The notes beneath the pieces were generated by a model. The model was not told the origin of the DNA. It saw nothing but the letters and a program-made list of their open reading frames with translations, and searched no databases. Positions 10,974 through 19,931 of a DNA stretch of 64,000 bases are shown here, in pieces (within the stretch, counting starts at the first letter, position 1; the number at the start of each line of letters is the position of its first letter). The position numbers and the translations under genes are program-made. The DNA lies in contig CM062817.1 of assembly GCA_031772625.1 (NCBI GenBank), positions 893,220,184 through 893,284,183 of the forward strand, in the 5' to 3' direction. The DNA is from Pinus tabuliformis (Eukaryota; Streptophyta; Pinopsida; Pinales; Pinaceae).

Positions 10974-12273
10974 GGAAACTTTTGCTCCTGTTGCAAGACT
11001 TGAGGCCATCCGAATGTTCCTTGCTCTCTCAAGCTTTCAAAAGTTCAAAGTATTTCAAATGGACGTGAAATCAGCCTTTCTGAATGGAGACTTAGAAGAA
11101 GAAGTATACATTGAGCAGCCAGATGGTTTCATTCTTGGAAATGATCCAAATCTTGTATGCAGACTGAAAAAGGCTCTCTATGGTCTTAAACAAGCTCCAA
11201 GGGCTTGGTACTATCGTTTGGACAAATATCTTCATCAACAAGGTTTTTCAAAAGGATCAGCAGATAGCAATATTTATATAAAAATTGAAAATGACAAATT
11301 GCTAATACTTGTTGTGTATGTAGATGACATTATCTTTGGCAGCAATGAAGAATCTATGAGTCAAAGCTTTGCCTTGGTGATGCAGAAAGAATTTGAAATG
11401 TCCTTTCTTGGAGAATTGACATATTTTCTTGGCCTGCAAATCCAACAAAAGGAAGGAGGGATCTTCTTGTCTCAAACCAAGTATCTCAAGCAGACTTTGA
11501 AGAAATATGGCATGGAAGATGCAAAACCAATATGTACACCCATGGTCATAGGATGTAGCCTCAATGCAAATGATGAATCAGCAGCAGTACATCAACCAAC
11601 CTACAGATCTATGATTGGAAGTCTACTTTATTTGACAGGTACCCGACCAGACATCATGCATACAGTGGGAATAGTTGGAAGATTTCAGGCAAATCCAAAG
11701 GAAACTCATCTTCAGGCAGTAAAGAGAATCTTCAAATATCTTCAAGGGACTCAAAATTATGGCTTATGGTATCCTAGAGATACAGATCTCACACTTCATG
11801 CTTATACTTATGCAGATTGGGCCGGAAGCGTGGATGACAGGAAGAGCACAAGTGGTGGTGCATTCTTTATGGGTTCCAGATTAGTATCTTGGTTCAGCAA
11901 GAAACAGAGTTCGATTGCCTTGTCTACAGCTGAAGCAGAATATGTTGTTGCTGCATCTTGCTGCACTCAACTCCTTTGGATGATGCAGACCTTGCAGGAT
12001 TTTCAAATCACTTGTACACCACCCATCTCCATCTTATGTGATAATACAAGTGCAATCAGCATTTCAAAGAACCCAGTCATGCATTCAAAAACCAAGCACA
12101 TACCAATCAAGTATCACTTTCTCCGGGAACAAGTGCTTGAACAAAAGGTCAAGTTGGAGTATGTTCCTTCTAAGGAACAGGTTGTTGATATACTCACCAA
12201 ACCATTGTCTAGGGAGACCTTTGAATACCTCAGGCAAAAGCTGGAGGTTGTTGATGCATCATCTTGTTGTTGA
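10906..12273 (+). CDS. pol: Copia-1 reverse transcriptase-RNase H (intact frame, N-terminally truncated pol)
   Basis: An uninterrupted 455-codon frame. The first 19 residues are gag sequence read in another frame; RT homology starts at about residue 20 ([19 protein letters not shown]). Motifs seen in order: [19 protein letters not shown] with the first catalytic Asp, [15 protein letters not shown] at 11317-11328, the connection segment [12 protein letters not shown], then RNase H with [28 protein letters not shown] and [10 protein letters not shown], ending [17 protein letters not shown]. All expected catalytic residues are present. The usual upstream protease, GAG-pre-integrase and integrase are missing. 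The frame is +1 relative to gag, so the product could come from frameshifting near 10906-10973 or not be made. Confidence 0.93.
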   Translation: MEKHLKHPPQRVILMQQEGIDFEETFAPVARLEAIRMFLALSSFQKFKVFQMDVKSAFLNGDLEEEVYIEQPDGFILGNDPNLVCRLKKALYGLKQAPRAWYYRLDKYLHQQGFSKGSADSNIYIKIENDKLLILVVYVDDIIFGSNEESMSQSFALVMQKEFEMSFLGELTYFLGLQIQQKEGGIFLSQTKYLKQTLKKYGMEDAKPICTPMVIGCSLNANDESAAVHQPTYRSMIGSLLYLTGTRPDIMHTVGIVGRFQANPKETHLQAVKRIFKYLQGTQNYGLWYPRDTDLTLHAYTYADWAGSVDDRKSTSGGAFFMGSRLVSWFSKKQSSIALSTAEAEYVVAASCCTQLLWMMQTLQDFQITCTPPISILCDNTSAISISKNPVMHSKTKHIPIKYHFLREQVLEQKVKLEYVPSKEQVVDILTKPLSRETFEYLRQKLEVVDASSCC

Positions 12274-12629
12274 ATCTCTTCTGATTGTTGGTTGTATGCA
12301 AGGTTCATCTGAAGTATATGCGTACATGTGCTGGGTTGCGGATTGGTCAAAGATCGAATGGCACAGGTTCAGGGGGAGCATATCATGCATTGTTGGCATT
12401 ATGGAGGAAGTACAGAAGGAAATCATGGATGTTGGTCTGAATATTGTTGCAATACGTCTCTATCTCTCTTTCATGGTCATTTATGGTGTTTGATGGATTA
12501 TGGTTCTTCTTTGCAGATCTGGTTTATAGTCAAGGGGAGCATGTTCTCAGGGGGAGCATAACCCTTTGCCCTTGATGTCAAAGGGGGAGAGTGATTGGTT
12601 GTTGTTTCCATCAAATCCAAAGGGGGAGA
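12274..12629 (+). other. Copia-1 3' region with four polypurine tracts
   Basis: Non-coding after the RNase H stop. Purine tracts occur at 12371 (AGGGGGAGCATA), 12549 (AGGGGGAGCATA), 12580 (AAAGGGGGAGA) and 12618 (AAAGGGGGAGA). The last abuts the 3' LTR and is the expected plus-strand primer; the others are candidate extra priming sites. Confidence 0.85.
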
Positions 12630-14179
12630 TTGTTGGAATTATGATACATATGTTGTACTTGATGGCAACCCACTCATCTAAGATGATAAATTATAGTGCA
12701 GCAAAGTTCACGCACTTTTATGCAGAGAAAAGTTTATTTCATGTAGAGAAAGGTTCACACACTTTTATGCAGAGAAAAGTTTATTTCATGTAGAGAAAAG
12801 TTCACGCACTTTTATGCAGGGAAAAGTTTATTTCATGTAGAGAAAAGTTCACGCACTTTTATGAAGAGAAAAGTTTATTTCATGGAGAGAAAAGTTCACG
12901 CACTTTTATGCAGAGCAAAGCTTATTTCATGTAGAAAAAAGGTTTGATCTCACGCACTTTCATGGTTGGTTCATGGTATTAGTTTGACAGTTTTTGATCC
13001 TATGGTTTTGGCCCGTGGTATTGCATCCAAAAGTGTTGATCTCACGCACTTTCATGGTTGGTTCATGGTATTAGTTCGACAATTTTTGATCCTATGGTTT
13101 TGGCCCGTGGTATTGCATCCAAAAGTGTTGATCTCACGCACTTTCATGGTTGGTTCATGGTATTAGTCCAACAGTTTTTTTGATCCTATGGTTTTGGACC
13201 GTGGTATTGTGGAAGGCCTAAGACTATAAAAGAGGAAGGAGATCATTTGGCAAAGCATCATCGAATGAATTGAATATCTAATAAGTGCTAGATCTGAAAT
13301 ATTTGTGATTGGGTTATGGTGCAGATCTGGATCTGAATGAAGGAGGAACCATAGCGCATAAAGAAGGATAAGTTCTTTTAATGGGTCATAATCTTTATGC
13401 TTAAATAATAGTATCTTTGCATGATTTTGATCTGTTATATGAGGCACATGCTTGATCTATAAATCTGACAATCTGGGTTAATTAGTGTCTGAATATTTGA
13501 AAGAAGGAATTATCCTTTATAGATCTGCATGTAGGTTTCAGGTTGTTGAAGTAGCGTATATCTTTAAATTATGATCTAGCTGCCTCTGTCTATTTCTGTA
13601 GTATTCTGGGTTCATAATTTGGTGTGTGGTTACTGTTACTGTGTTCTGGGTACAGCTGTCAGAGAAGTATTTACTTGATTCAGTGCTAATTGGGAAAAGG
13701 AGATTGTTTGATGCAGATATACTTGATGATTGATTGATGTTCATGGATCCAGTCTGAAAATTTATGAAACGTGGTCCCTGGAAGAAAGAGAAGGTTGTAG
13801 CCTTCAGTAGGCCAACACCTACGTACTAGTATCTTGGCTAGTACAAGAGCTAAGAGGGTTGTAGCTCTCTGCAGGTTGTAGCCTGCGTACTGGTAAAGGA
13901 CTGCACCAGTACAAAATCATTGTAAAAGGAGTTTCTTATTAAAAGAAGATAGAGACATATTGCAGCAGGTGGTTTTCACCCACATTGGGTTTCCACCTTA
14001 TATCTGGTGTTCTTTTGTGTGACTATTTGCTTTTCTTGTTCCTGCTCATTATTTTATGATACTGACATACAAAGTAATGATCAATATTTGAAGAATTATT
14101 CAAAGTATAAATAAGGAAGATATATTGAAAAGAATTTGATAATAATGATTCACCCCCCCTCTCAGTATTATTTCCAACA
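12630..14179 (+). repeat. 3' LTR of Copia-1
   Basis: 1550 bp, TGTTGG to CCAACA, paired with 8055-9602. It contains the 47-bp array (12706-12940) and the 92-bp array (from 12946). A TATA box, CTATAAAAGAGG, is intact near 13224. Followed by the TATAT target duplication at 14180-14184. Confidence 0.95.
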
Positions 14180-14184
14180 TATAT

Positions 14185-14496
14185 TGTAGTTTTGCGATTG
14201 GTTTGGTAATCCCTCTGTCTAGATTTCCAGAGTAGTCACTTTCGTTCCTTTTCAAATTCCTTAAAAGAAAAGGTGCATCTAAGCACTTGTCACTTGAGGC
14301 TCATTAAAAATCGAAGGCGACTAGAGTCATCTTTAGCTTTTTCTCAACTCTTTAAAATTGAAAAAGAAAGTTGTGTCAAAGTGTCATAAAATTCATTTAA
14401 TTCGGAATAACATTTTTCAGTTTTTATTTTGAGTTGATCGAGTAATCCGCAATCGTGAAAGAAATTCAATCAAAACACCGTAATTCATGGAGACTA
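14185..14496 (+). other. 5' leader of plus-strand Tat element, second part, with stem-loops
   Basis: Non-coding leader directly upstream of gag. Two perfect 7-bp stems are visible: CCTTTTC at 14247-14253 with GAAAAGG at 14267-14273, and CTTTTTC at 14337-14343 with GAAAAAG at 14360-14366. The second has a 16-nt loop containing AACTCTTTAAAA, the loop type found in the 3' arrays of both Tat elements. Confidence 0.65.
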
Positions 14497-14776
14497 ATGA
14501 GTCAACCATCTTTGACTCCGGAAACGAAACCATTCCGGGCCATGCGATCTCGTTTAACTGGGTCGAAGTCTCCTGGTTTATTTGAAACTTGTGTTTCATG
14601 ATCCATAGAGACTCCAATTATTTCTGATACCCCTGCCTCTACAGAAGAAGTTCCGCAATTACAAGAGGACATTAGAACTAATCCTAGTGTAATGATAAAC
14701 ACTTCTATTCCTGAACCAACTACATCTAGGGTTGATTCAGAAGGTGTCACCCCTCCAACATCTGTCGCTGTATAGT
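14497..14776 (+). pseudogene. gag: Plus-strand Tat gag, N-terminal exon-like fragment
   Basis: ATG at 14497 opens MSQPSLTPETKPFRAMRSRL, interrupted by TGA at 14599-14601, then continuing to SRVDSEGVTPPTSVAV. The minus-strand element inserted at 14772-14776. Joining across it, with one copy of ATAGT, keeps the frame: it reads on at 22703 as IPSSTPEIFYGPNSLPLP. That continuity is why I place the gag start here and not at 22786. The fragment is Ser/Thr/Pro-rich, typical of the N-terminal part of Tat gag. Confidence 0.72.
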
Positions 14777-15837
14777 TGTTGTTGGGAAAAGTATCCAATA
14801 CGGAATGACCCTATCCCACTCTAAGGGTGATAGTACCTCAGCAACAACCGAATTCAAAGCTATTCGAGATTACTTCTTTATGAGATGTAAGAGAGAGGAG
14901 AAAAGATCCACTAACCATTATCTTCCGCTAATGATTGATCCAATCTTCCCTCTTTGCTGCTTGCTCCCAGCTCCTTGCTCTTTCACTGGCCCAGCTACAC
15001 CAAGATCCTGCAAAATAACAAGAGAGGGAAACTACAAGAAGCATACATTCATAATTGATTCAAGGATTAGAATAAATCAAATATACAAGTATCAATACGC
15101 CATTGAGACACATGCATATAGAAGAACCTCAAATGCTTTATTAATGGAAGAAGTAAAGTTCTGAGAGTGTTACAACCATAAGAGGCCCAATCCAGCAACA
15201 CCTCCCAGCAGAAACAAATCTCCTCTTCACCTCCTTCAAAGCAATCACCCAATAGTTCTATACTCAAACCAACAACACTTCCTTACTTTCAAAAGATTCC
15301 AGCCTCCCTAGACCTCATTAGAGAGCTCTATATATAGGAGATTTGGAGAAAGGATGAGTCATCTTGAGCTTGGCATGGAGCTGACTAGTGTCCTCTCCCA
15401 CTTCAGTTATTCTTCAGTTCTTGAGTCCACTTGGAGTTTCTTGCTTCCACTTGGAGATCTAGATCCTCTTACTCATCACAAGGCAAATTCCTTGATCCAA
15501 GTGTCATTTTGGAAGCTTCCTGGGCATTTGACACCTTGAGGAATGACTGTGCCACTTGGCCAATCTCGCCCAGCGCAGGTAGCCTTCATTAGAGTTGACA
15601 TTCAGCGCAGGTACAGAGTGGAGCAGTTGACATTCAGCGTAGATGCTCAGTGGAGCAGTTGACATGATCCAGAATTAGCTTGTTTTTGAGTGTTTTCAGG
15701 TGGAGAACTGATATTTAGTGTTGTGGTTTGCTGACCTTGTTCCTCTAGGGTAGGAACAACATGTTTAGGGACTTTGGATCCCTTAGATTATTGACATTTC
15801 ATGCTTCATGCTGTAAGGCACAAAAATGTCTATAACA
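14777..15837 (-). repeat. 3' LTR of minus-strand Tat-like element
   Basis: 1061 bp, near-identical to 21637-22697. CTATATATAGG at about 15329-15339 is a palindromic TATA-like site. Open frames inside (for example 14805-15164) are repeated in both LTRs and are not genes. A repeated CATTCAGCG(C/T)AG motif occurs at about 15600, 15630 and 21243. Confidence 0.94.
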
Positions 15838-15851
15838 GTTGCCCCCTAAAG
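15838..15851 (-). other. Polypurine tract of minus-strand Tat-like element
   Basis: Minus-strand CTTTAGGGGGCAAC directly before the 3' LTR, matching the TTTAGGGGGAAAC tract at 33463-33475 of the plus-strand relative. Confidence 0.88.
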
Positions 15852-16980
15852 TATGAGGTCGTTTATCGGGTGAAATGCTTTATCAGGAGGATCCGAAGTT
15901 CATTCAATCGCTGAGAGGTGCCCTGTAATAAAATACAATACAATACATTATTTTTCATTCTGCTTTCATGATCTAGCTGAGGCGGGCATTCCCATGCTCA
16001 GCTTTATAAATTCATTTTGGTACATATAACAGATGACTGTCTGATGGTAGACTGATAATTCTCTGCTGAAATTATCATCCTTTGAATAGGATGATCATCT
16101 GCTGTAATAATGTACATATCAAATGTCTTTATATTTCCTGAATATATATCGCAACCCGGATGGATGAAACTAGATCCGGGGTCTTCAAACTCGTTCGATC
16201 TTCACTCTAAGTACAAGTCGATCCATGTGAGAATTGCGCTGAAGTCGAACATGGAAAGACATCGCTTGATTACCGGTCAATAATGTAAACCGTTAACAAG
16301 CGCGAGAGGAATCACTGATAATGATAATGACCCTCAAGGTACTGCAGTACAATTCACGTGGTGTGAATAAAGGACTTGGCGTCGAACACCACGCAAAATC
16401 TTCTGGTCGAAGGTCATTAATGTATACCTGTCGCCGGAAGTGAGAAACTTGCCATTGAGGCATGCAAGCTTCAAAGTACTGAGGGGGGTGTTCATAGATC
16501 AACTTCTTGGATAATGAGCTGAAGTCGACAAGAAGCGATCCGTCAAAGGAGGGCCTTAATGAATCCCACATCAGTGACACGGAACGGAGCTAATGATTTT
16601 AGTGGAGGTGAAAATAATCTGTGAGATATGATTCAGGGTGGCGATCATGGGTGGATGAAGGATAATGTATGGCAGTGGATGGGACACGGTTGACTCTTTC
16701 TGAACAACATCTCTTGAACATATAACGACACTGATGTGATGGATCGGTAGCATTACCCCAAATATGGATGGTTTGGCAAAGACCATGGTGATGAGACCGG
16801 TGAATGAAACAACCCAACCCGATGTGATACGGAGGACAAAGTGTCATGTTCAAGAGCGACTTGCTACCATTAAAGCTTTGAGGTTCTCCCAATTTTTCCC
16901 CAGTCATTTTTGACCAGTACCTCTTTATTTTTGTCAAGCTTGAGGAGGATAACATATGCTTGTTCTATAACCTGCCCTTC
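15852..16980 (-). other. 3' non-coding region of minus-strand Tat-like element, LTR-proximal part
   Basis: No coding sequence. It is homologous in inverted orientation to about 32340-33460 of the plus-strand Tat element; for example CTCAAGGTACTGCAGTACAA at 16334 matches the reverse complement near 32960. Minus-strand frames at 16293-16955 are unsupported. Confidence 0.7.
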
Positions 16981-16990
16981 AGGCAAGCCC

Positions 16991-17384
16991 ATCGCTATGT
17001 TTTAACGAGCCTAGCGATAGGGAAACTCGTTCTCGTCTAAAGACAAGTTTGTCGCTATTTAATCATTTTAACGAGTCTAACGACAAGGAAAACTCGGTCC
17101 TTTTCATTTTTAGAGAGTCTGAAAAGGTACAAAAAGTTAACTCCAAAATTCCTTTTTCGTCATCTAATCCCTTAAGTCCGAAAAAGTATAAAACAATACA
17201 GAAGGGATGAGTTTTCGATAATTTTAACGAGCCGAATAAAACAAGCGCTCGACCTTTTTGTGTAATAATCCCTCAGGTCCAAAAAGATTAAAATCTAGAG
17301 GAGGGATAGCTCTTCCGGTCATTTTAACAAGCTGGAAGGCCAAAACTCGGCAAACTTTTCATATTTTACGAGTCAGGAGAAAAG
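16991..17384 (-). other. Stem-loop array in 3' region of minus-strand Tat-like element
   Basis: Consecutive short stems with conserved loops: ATCGCTA 16991-16997 with TAGCGAT 17012-17018; TTGTCG 17049-17054 with CGACAA 17081-17086; CCTTTTCA 17099-17106 with TGAAAAGG 17120-17127; CTTTTTCG 17152-17159 with CGAAAAAG 17179-17186; CTTTTTG 17254-17260 with CAAAAAG 17280-17286; CTTCCGG 17312-17318 with CTGGAAG 17332-17338 (one mismatch); CTTTTC 17355-17360 with GAAAAG 17379-17384. Sense-strand loops are of two kinds, GRCTCGTTAAAA-like and GACYTRAGGGATTA-like. Stems differ in sequence while loops are kept. The function is unknown; RNA packaging, dimerisation or stability are guesses. Confidence 0.7.
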
Positions 17385-17640
17385 AGCTCAAAGAAGACTC
17401 GTCTTTTGAGGAACGAGTGATAAACAGGGATAGCAGCAGATTCCAGGTACAGGTTGGAATTTTCCAATCACGGCAGTGTCACAAGGATGGCTAGGTGAAA
17501 TCACTCTTCGCAGCTGTTCCTCAAAATAGGTAAACAATCATATGGAGGTGAACGATTGGCCAAATGGAATGGAGGTGGCGGGTGCAAACACGACCAAGGC
17601 TTTTTATGGCTAATAAATTTACGATCACAATGGTTATTTA

Positions 17641-17850
17641 CCGGAATAGGTTCATTTTTTAATGAGCTTAAACTCTGGAGGAAACTATTGCTCACGCTTT
17701 TCTATTTTTTAACGAGCATAAATTCCACGGTAAAACTGCTCAATACTTATGTTTATTTTTTAACGAGCATGAACTATGTATTAAAACTGCTCGGATCTCG
17801 CTTTCTATTTTTTAACGAGCATAAATTCCACGGTAAAACTGCTCGATATA
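17641..17850 (-). repeat. About 51-bp degenerate tandem repeat (4 units)
   Basis: TTTTTTAAYGAGC recurs at 17655, 17705, 17756 and 17808 (steps of 50, 51 and 52 bp), with similar sequence between copies (CATAAATTCCACGG, AAAACTGCTC). On the minus strand each full unit holds GAGCA and TGCTC arms around a loop, followed by GTTAAAAAA, so it looks like an expanded relative of the stem-loop array next to it. Confidence 0.75.
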
Positions 17851-17859
17851 CCAGTCATA

Positions 17860-18369
17860 AGATAAGAATGTCTCCTGCAAGATTCCAATTTTTATAGAGC
17901 TTGCACCTCACATAAGCTATGCTCCCTCTCATCCTTTCTTTATGCAAGTTCGGAAACGGCTAATCCCAAAAACAGATAAATAACCGCTCTTGGCTTGCAC
18001 TCCAAAAGGTTTGCATGCCCCCAGGTATAAAGTACAATTTCAAGGCTGCCCCTACTTATCCGATAAAACATTTGCTTTAAAGGGTGAGGCTTGCCTCTTT
18101 CTGGTTACCCAAAGATTGTTTTGTTAACACCATCAAACGAAAACACTTCCTCGGCACTGTCTACCGAAGTAGACAATGGTGAATGACCTTTGTCAAACAA
18201 GTAACCTTAACAAAAGAATCCTGTTCCAGAACAACCCCTCTTCCTTCTTTCGGACGGGGTACGGACTAGTCATATTCTTTCGCGGAAATTCTACCTTATA
18301 CCCAAGGTTTCCTCTGCCCGAAGCAGACCAAGATGCATGCCCCCTGGGTTCCAGTCCCATCTTTCCGAA
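17860..18369 (-). other. Spacer between protease frame and repeat array
   Basis: I see no coding sequence or clear repeat on either strand. In the usual Tat order RT would begin here; no RT motif is present, so pol is deleted and not merely decayed. Confidence 0.6.
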
Positions 18370-19449
18370 TCACTCGCACTCATCGGGAAGGAGGACTGGG
18401 GGTGGAGACATTTCTTGGGTGAATAGACCATTGAGGGTTGGTATGTGACTATTTGTGATGCGTGATCCCGGAAATGAAAGTTGGTCTACGAGCTTGACCA
18501 TTCTTCCTTCGTGTGGAAAACACATTACTCTAAAGAGTGAGGAGACTATAGCTCCCATGCAATATATATAGTCTCGTCCAAGGAGTAGGTTATAATCCAA
18601 GGGTCCTTGAACGACCATCACGTTCATTTGAACGGTCTTCCCTTTCAATGTAACAGGTACATTGGGGAGGATCCCTAATGGTCGACTGGTTTCTTTATCA
18701 AAACCTGAGAGATTTCTTATCTCAAGCAAAAGCTCCGGGGAACCCAGTGCTTTCCAAGCAATAGAGGAAAGGATACTCACAGATGCCCCTTCATCAATGA
18801 TAGTTCCAGCCATTACCATTCTGTAGATTTGGACCATGATTCTGAATGGTATACTGGCTGGTAACCGGGGTCTGCCTAGTTGGTTCCAATCAAAGGACAC
18901 AACCAGGTTGCTTGGTGGTGGGACCGAATACACGGCCGGATATGACCCTGATGATGTTCCTTCCTGCGATAAAGGAATGGGCGCATTGCCCTGATGCTCA
19001 TCAGAATCTGTGTTGATGAAAAGAATCTGGATGGTGTCATCCTTATTCTCTTCAGTGAGGGTGTCATTTGAAGATGAAACCTCTGAAGGCGGAACCGGGT
19101 CAACTGCCGTTTCGACCTTTAGACTTTCGTCTGGTCTGGATTCAGTAGGTTCATTTTCAATGACTGACGCTTCAGCTGACCACTTGAGTGGGCCAGCTGT
19201 ATTTTCAACCAACGAAGGACTTGGCACGAGTTTTTTGTATCCAGGAGGAAGTCTCAACGGTGAAACCGGACGATCTTCCAAAACTCTCTTCGCTTTGTCT
19301 AAGAAGGGACAACGGTGGATGGCGTGATCGCCTTTACACAGTTTGCAAGGGGATCTTGCTCCCCCTATTTGTCTTGAACCTTCACTTTCGCTGGTTGACG
19401 GTAAGCATTCAACATGGCTATCAGAGGTTGATGCTCCCGAATTGTGCAA
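18370..19449 (-). CDS. Zinc-knuckle plus retropepsin protein of minus-strand Tat-like element
   Basis: An intact 359-codon frame; ATG 19449 is the first in frame, but upstream gag may be joined by frameshift. A zinc knuckle CKLCKGDHAIHRC (CX2CX4HX4C) lies at about residues 36-48. It is followed by an acidic Pro/Ser/Thr-rich linker (to about residue 185) and an aspartic protease domain with FRIMVQIYRMVMAGTI, active site IIDEGASVSIL (18795 downward), and the flap/C-terminal LDYNLLLGRDYIYCMGAI. The active-site triad reads Asp-Glu-Gly in place of Asp-Ser/Thr-Gly, and the same DEGAS occurs in the plus-strand Tat element. It has stayed open while neighbouring frames decayed, in an element with near-identical LTRs. 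RT and integrase do not follow. Confidence 0.85.
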   Translation of the reverse strand: MHNSGASTSDSHVECLPSTSESEGSRQIGGARSPCKLCKGDHAIHRCPFLDKAKRVLEDRPVSPLRLPPGYKKLVPSPSLVENTAGPLKWSAEASVIENEPTESRPDESLKVETAVDPVPPSEVSSSNDTLTEENKDDTIQILFINTDSDEHQGNAPIPLSQEGTSSGSYPAVYSVPPPSNLVVSFDWNQLGRPRLPASIPFRIMVQIYRMVMAGTIIDEGASVSILSSIAWKALGSPELLLEIRNLSGFDKETSRPLGILPNVPVTLKGKTVQMNVMVVQGPLDYNLLLGRDYIYCMGAIVSSLFRVMCFPHEGRMVKLVDQLSFPGSRITNSHIPTLNGLFTQEMSPPPVLLPDECE

Positions 19450-19931
19450 ACGAGGTGACCAGTCCCTTAGTATCCGGGGAATACAGGGACAATCTCTATG
19501 GAAGTGGTCTCCTCTACATATGACACATGGCGATTTAGGCCCGGTCTGTGCTGTGTGTGGATTTTTGTCAGATGTCTTTTGCTTGCCCCAGTCGCCTTAG
19601 GCTCCTTCTTCTTCTTCTCTCTCTCCTTCTTCTCCTTCTTCTTCATGGGAGCTTGGCTTTTGCCGGCTCTACCTTGCGAAGATGAAGGATCGGAGGAAGA
19701 GTTATAGGAAGTAGAAGGTTGGTGGGCAGCTCTAGACTGATCTAACTATTGACTCGACTGTTCAGGAACCATGGTGTTCTGAACTACATTGGTTGAGAAT
19801 AGCCAAATAGGCAGGCCAATTGTCAGTCCTGGAAGCGACAATGTGGCCATGTGGGGCGCACCAACTTCTCCCCAAGAGGAGAAAGGACTAGGATTTCCAT
19901 CATGTGGAATTCCTTGGTTGGGGCGTTCCAT
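19450..19931 (-). pseudogene. gag: Gag N-terminal and basic region of minus-strand Tat-like element
   Basis: ATG 19931 starts MERPNQGIPHDGNPSPFSSW and runs to a stop at 19746. Beyond, in shifted frames, lie Ser-rich and very Lys/Glu-rich residues (the K-rich run corresponds to the TTCTTCTTC stretch at 19603-19645). The capsid core seen in the plus-strand relative (GNPGEDPSNHVMTFHLWC) is absent. It probably formed one gag-protease frame with 19449-18370 before small indels. Confidence 0.55.

Larger units (their letters stand above)
8055..14179 (+). mobile_element. Ty1/copia retrotransposon with gag and RT-RNase H but no protease or integrase
   Basis: LTRs at 8055-9602 and 12630-14179 (TGTTGG to CCAACA) are flanked by TATAT at 8050-8054 and 14180-14184. 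The tRNA-iMet primer site TGGTATCAGAGC is at 9605-9616 and the polypurine tract AAAGGGGGAGA at 12618-12628. LTRs differ by few substitutions, so this is a young insertion into the leader of the Tat element. The gag frame is followed directly by RT; protease and integrase are absent. The element is therefore a deletion derivative needing proteins in trans. The LTR/polypurine context resembles Tork/SIRE-type Copia elements; the exact clade is uncertain. Confidence 0.95.

Noticed and set aside
14805-15539. Open frames of 119 and 61 codons (with copies at 21712-22398) as genes
   Set aside because: They lie wholly inside the LTR pair 14777-15837 and 21637-22697, so duplication comes from the LTRs; no domain is visible.
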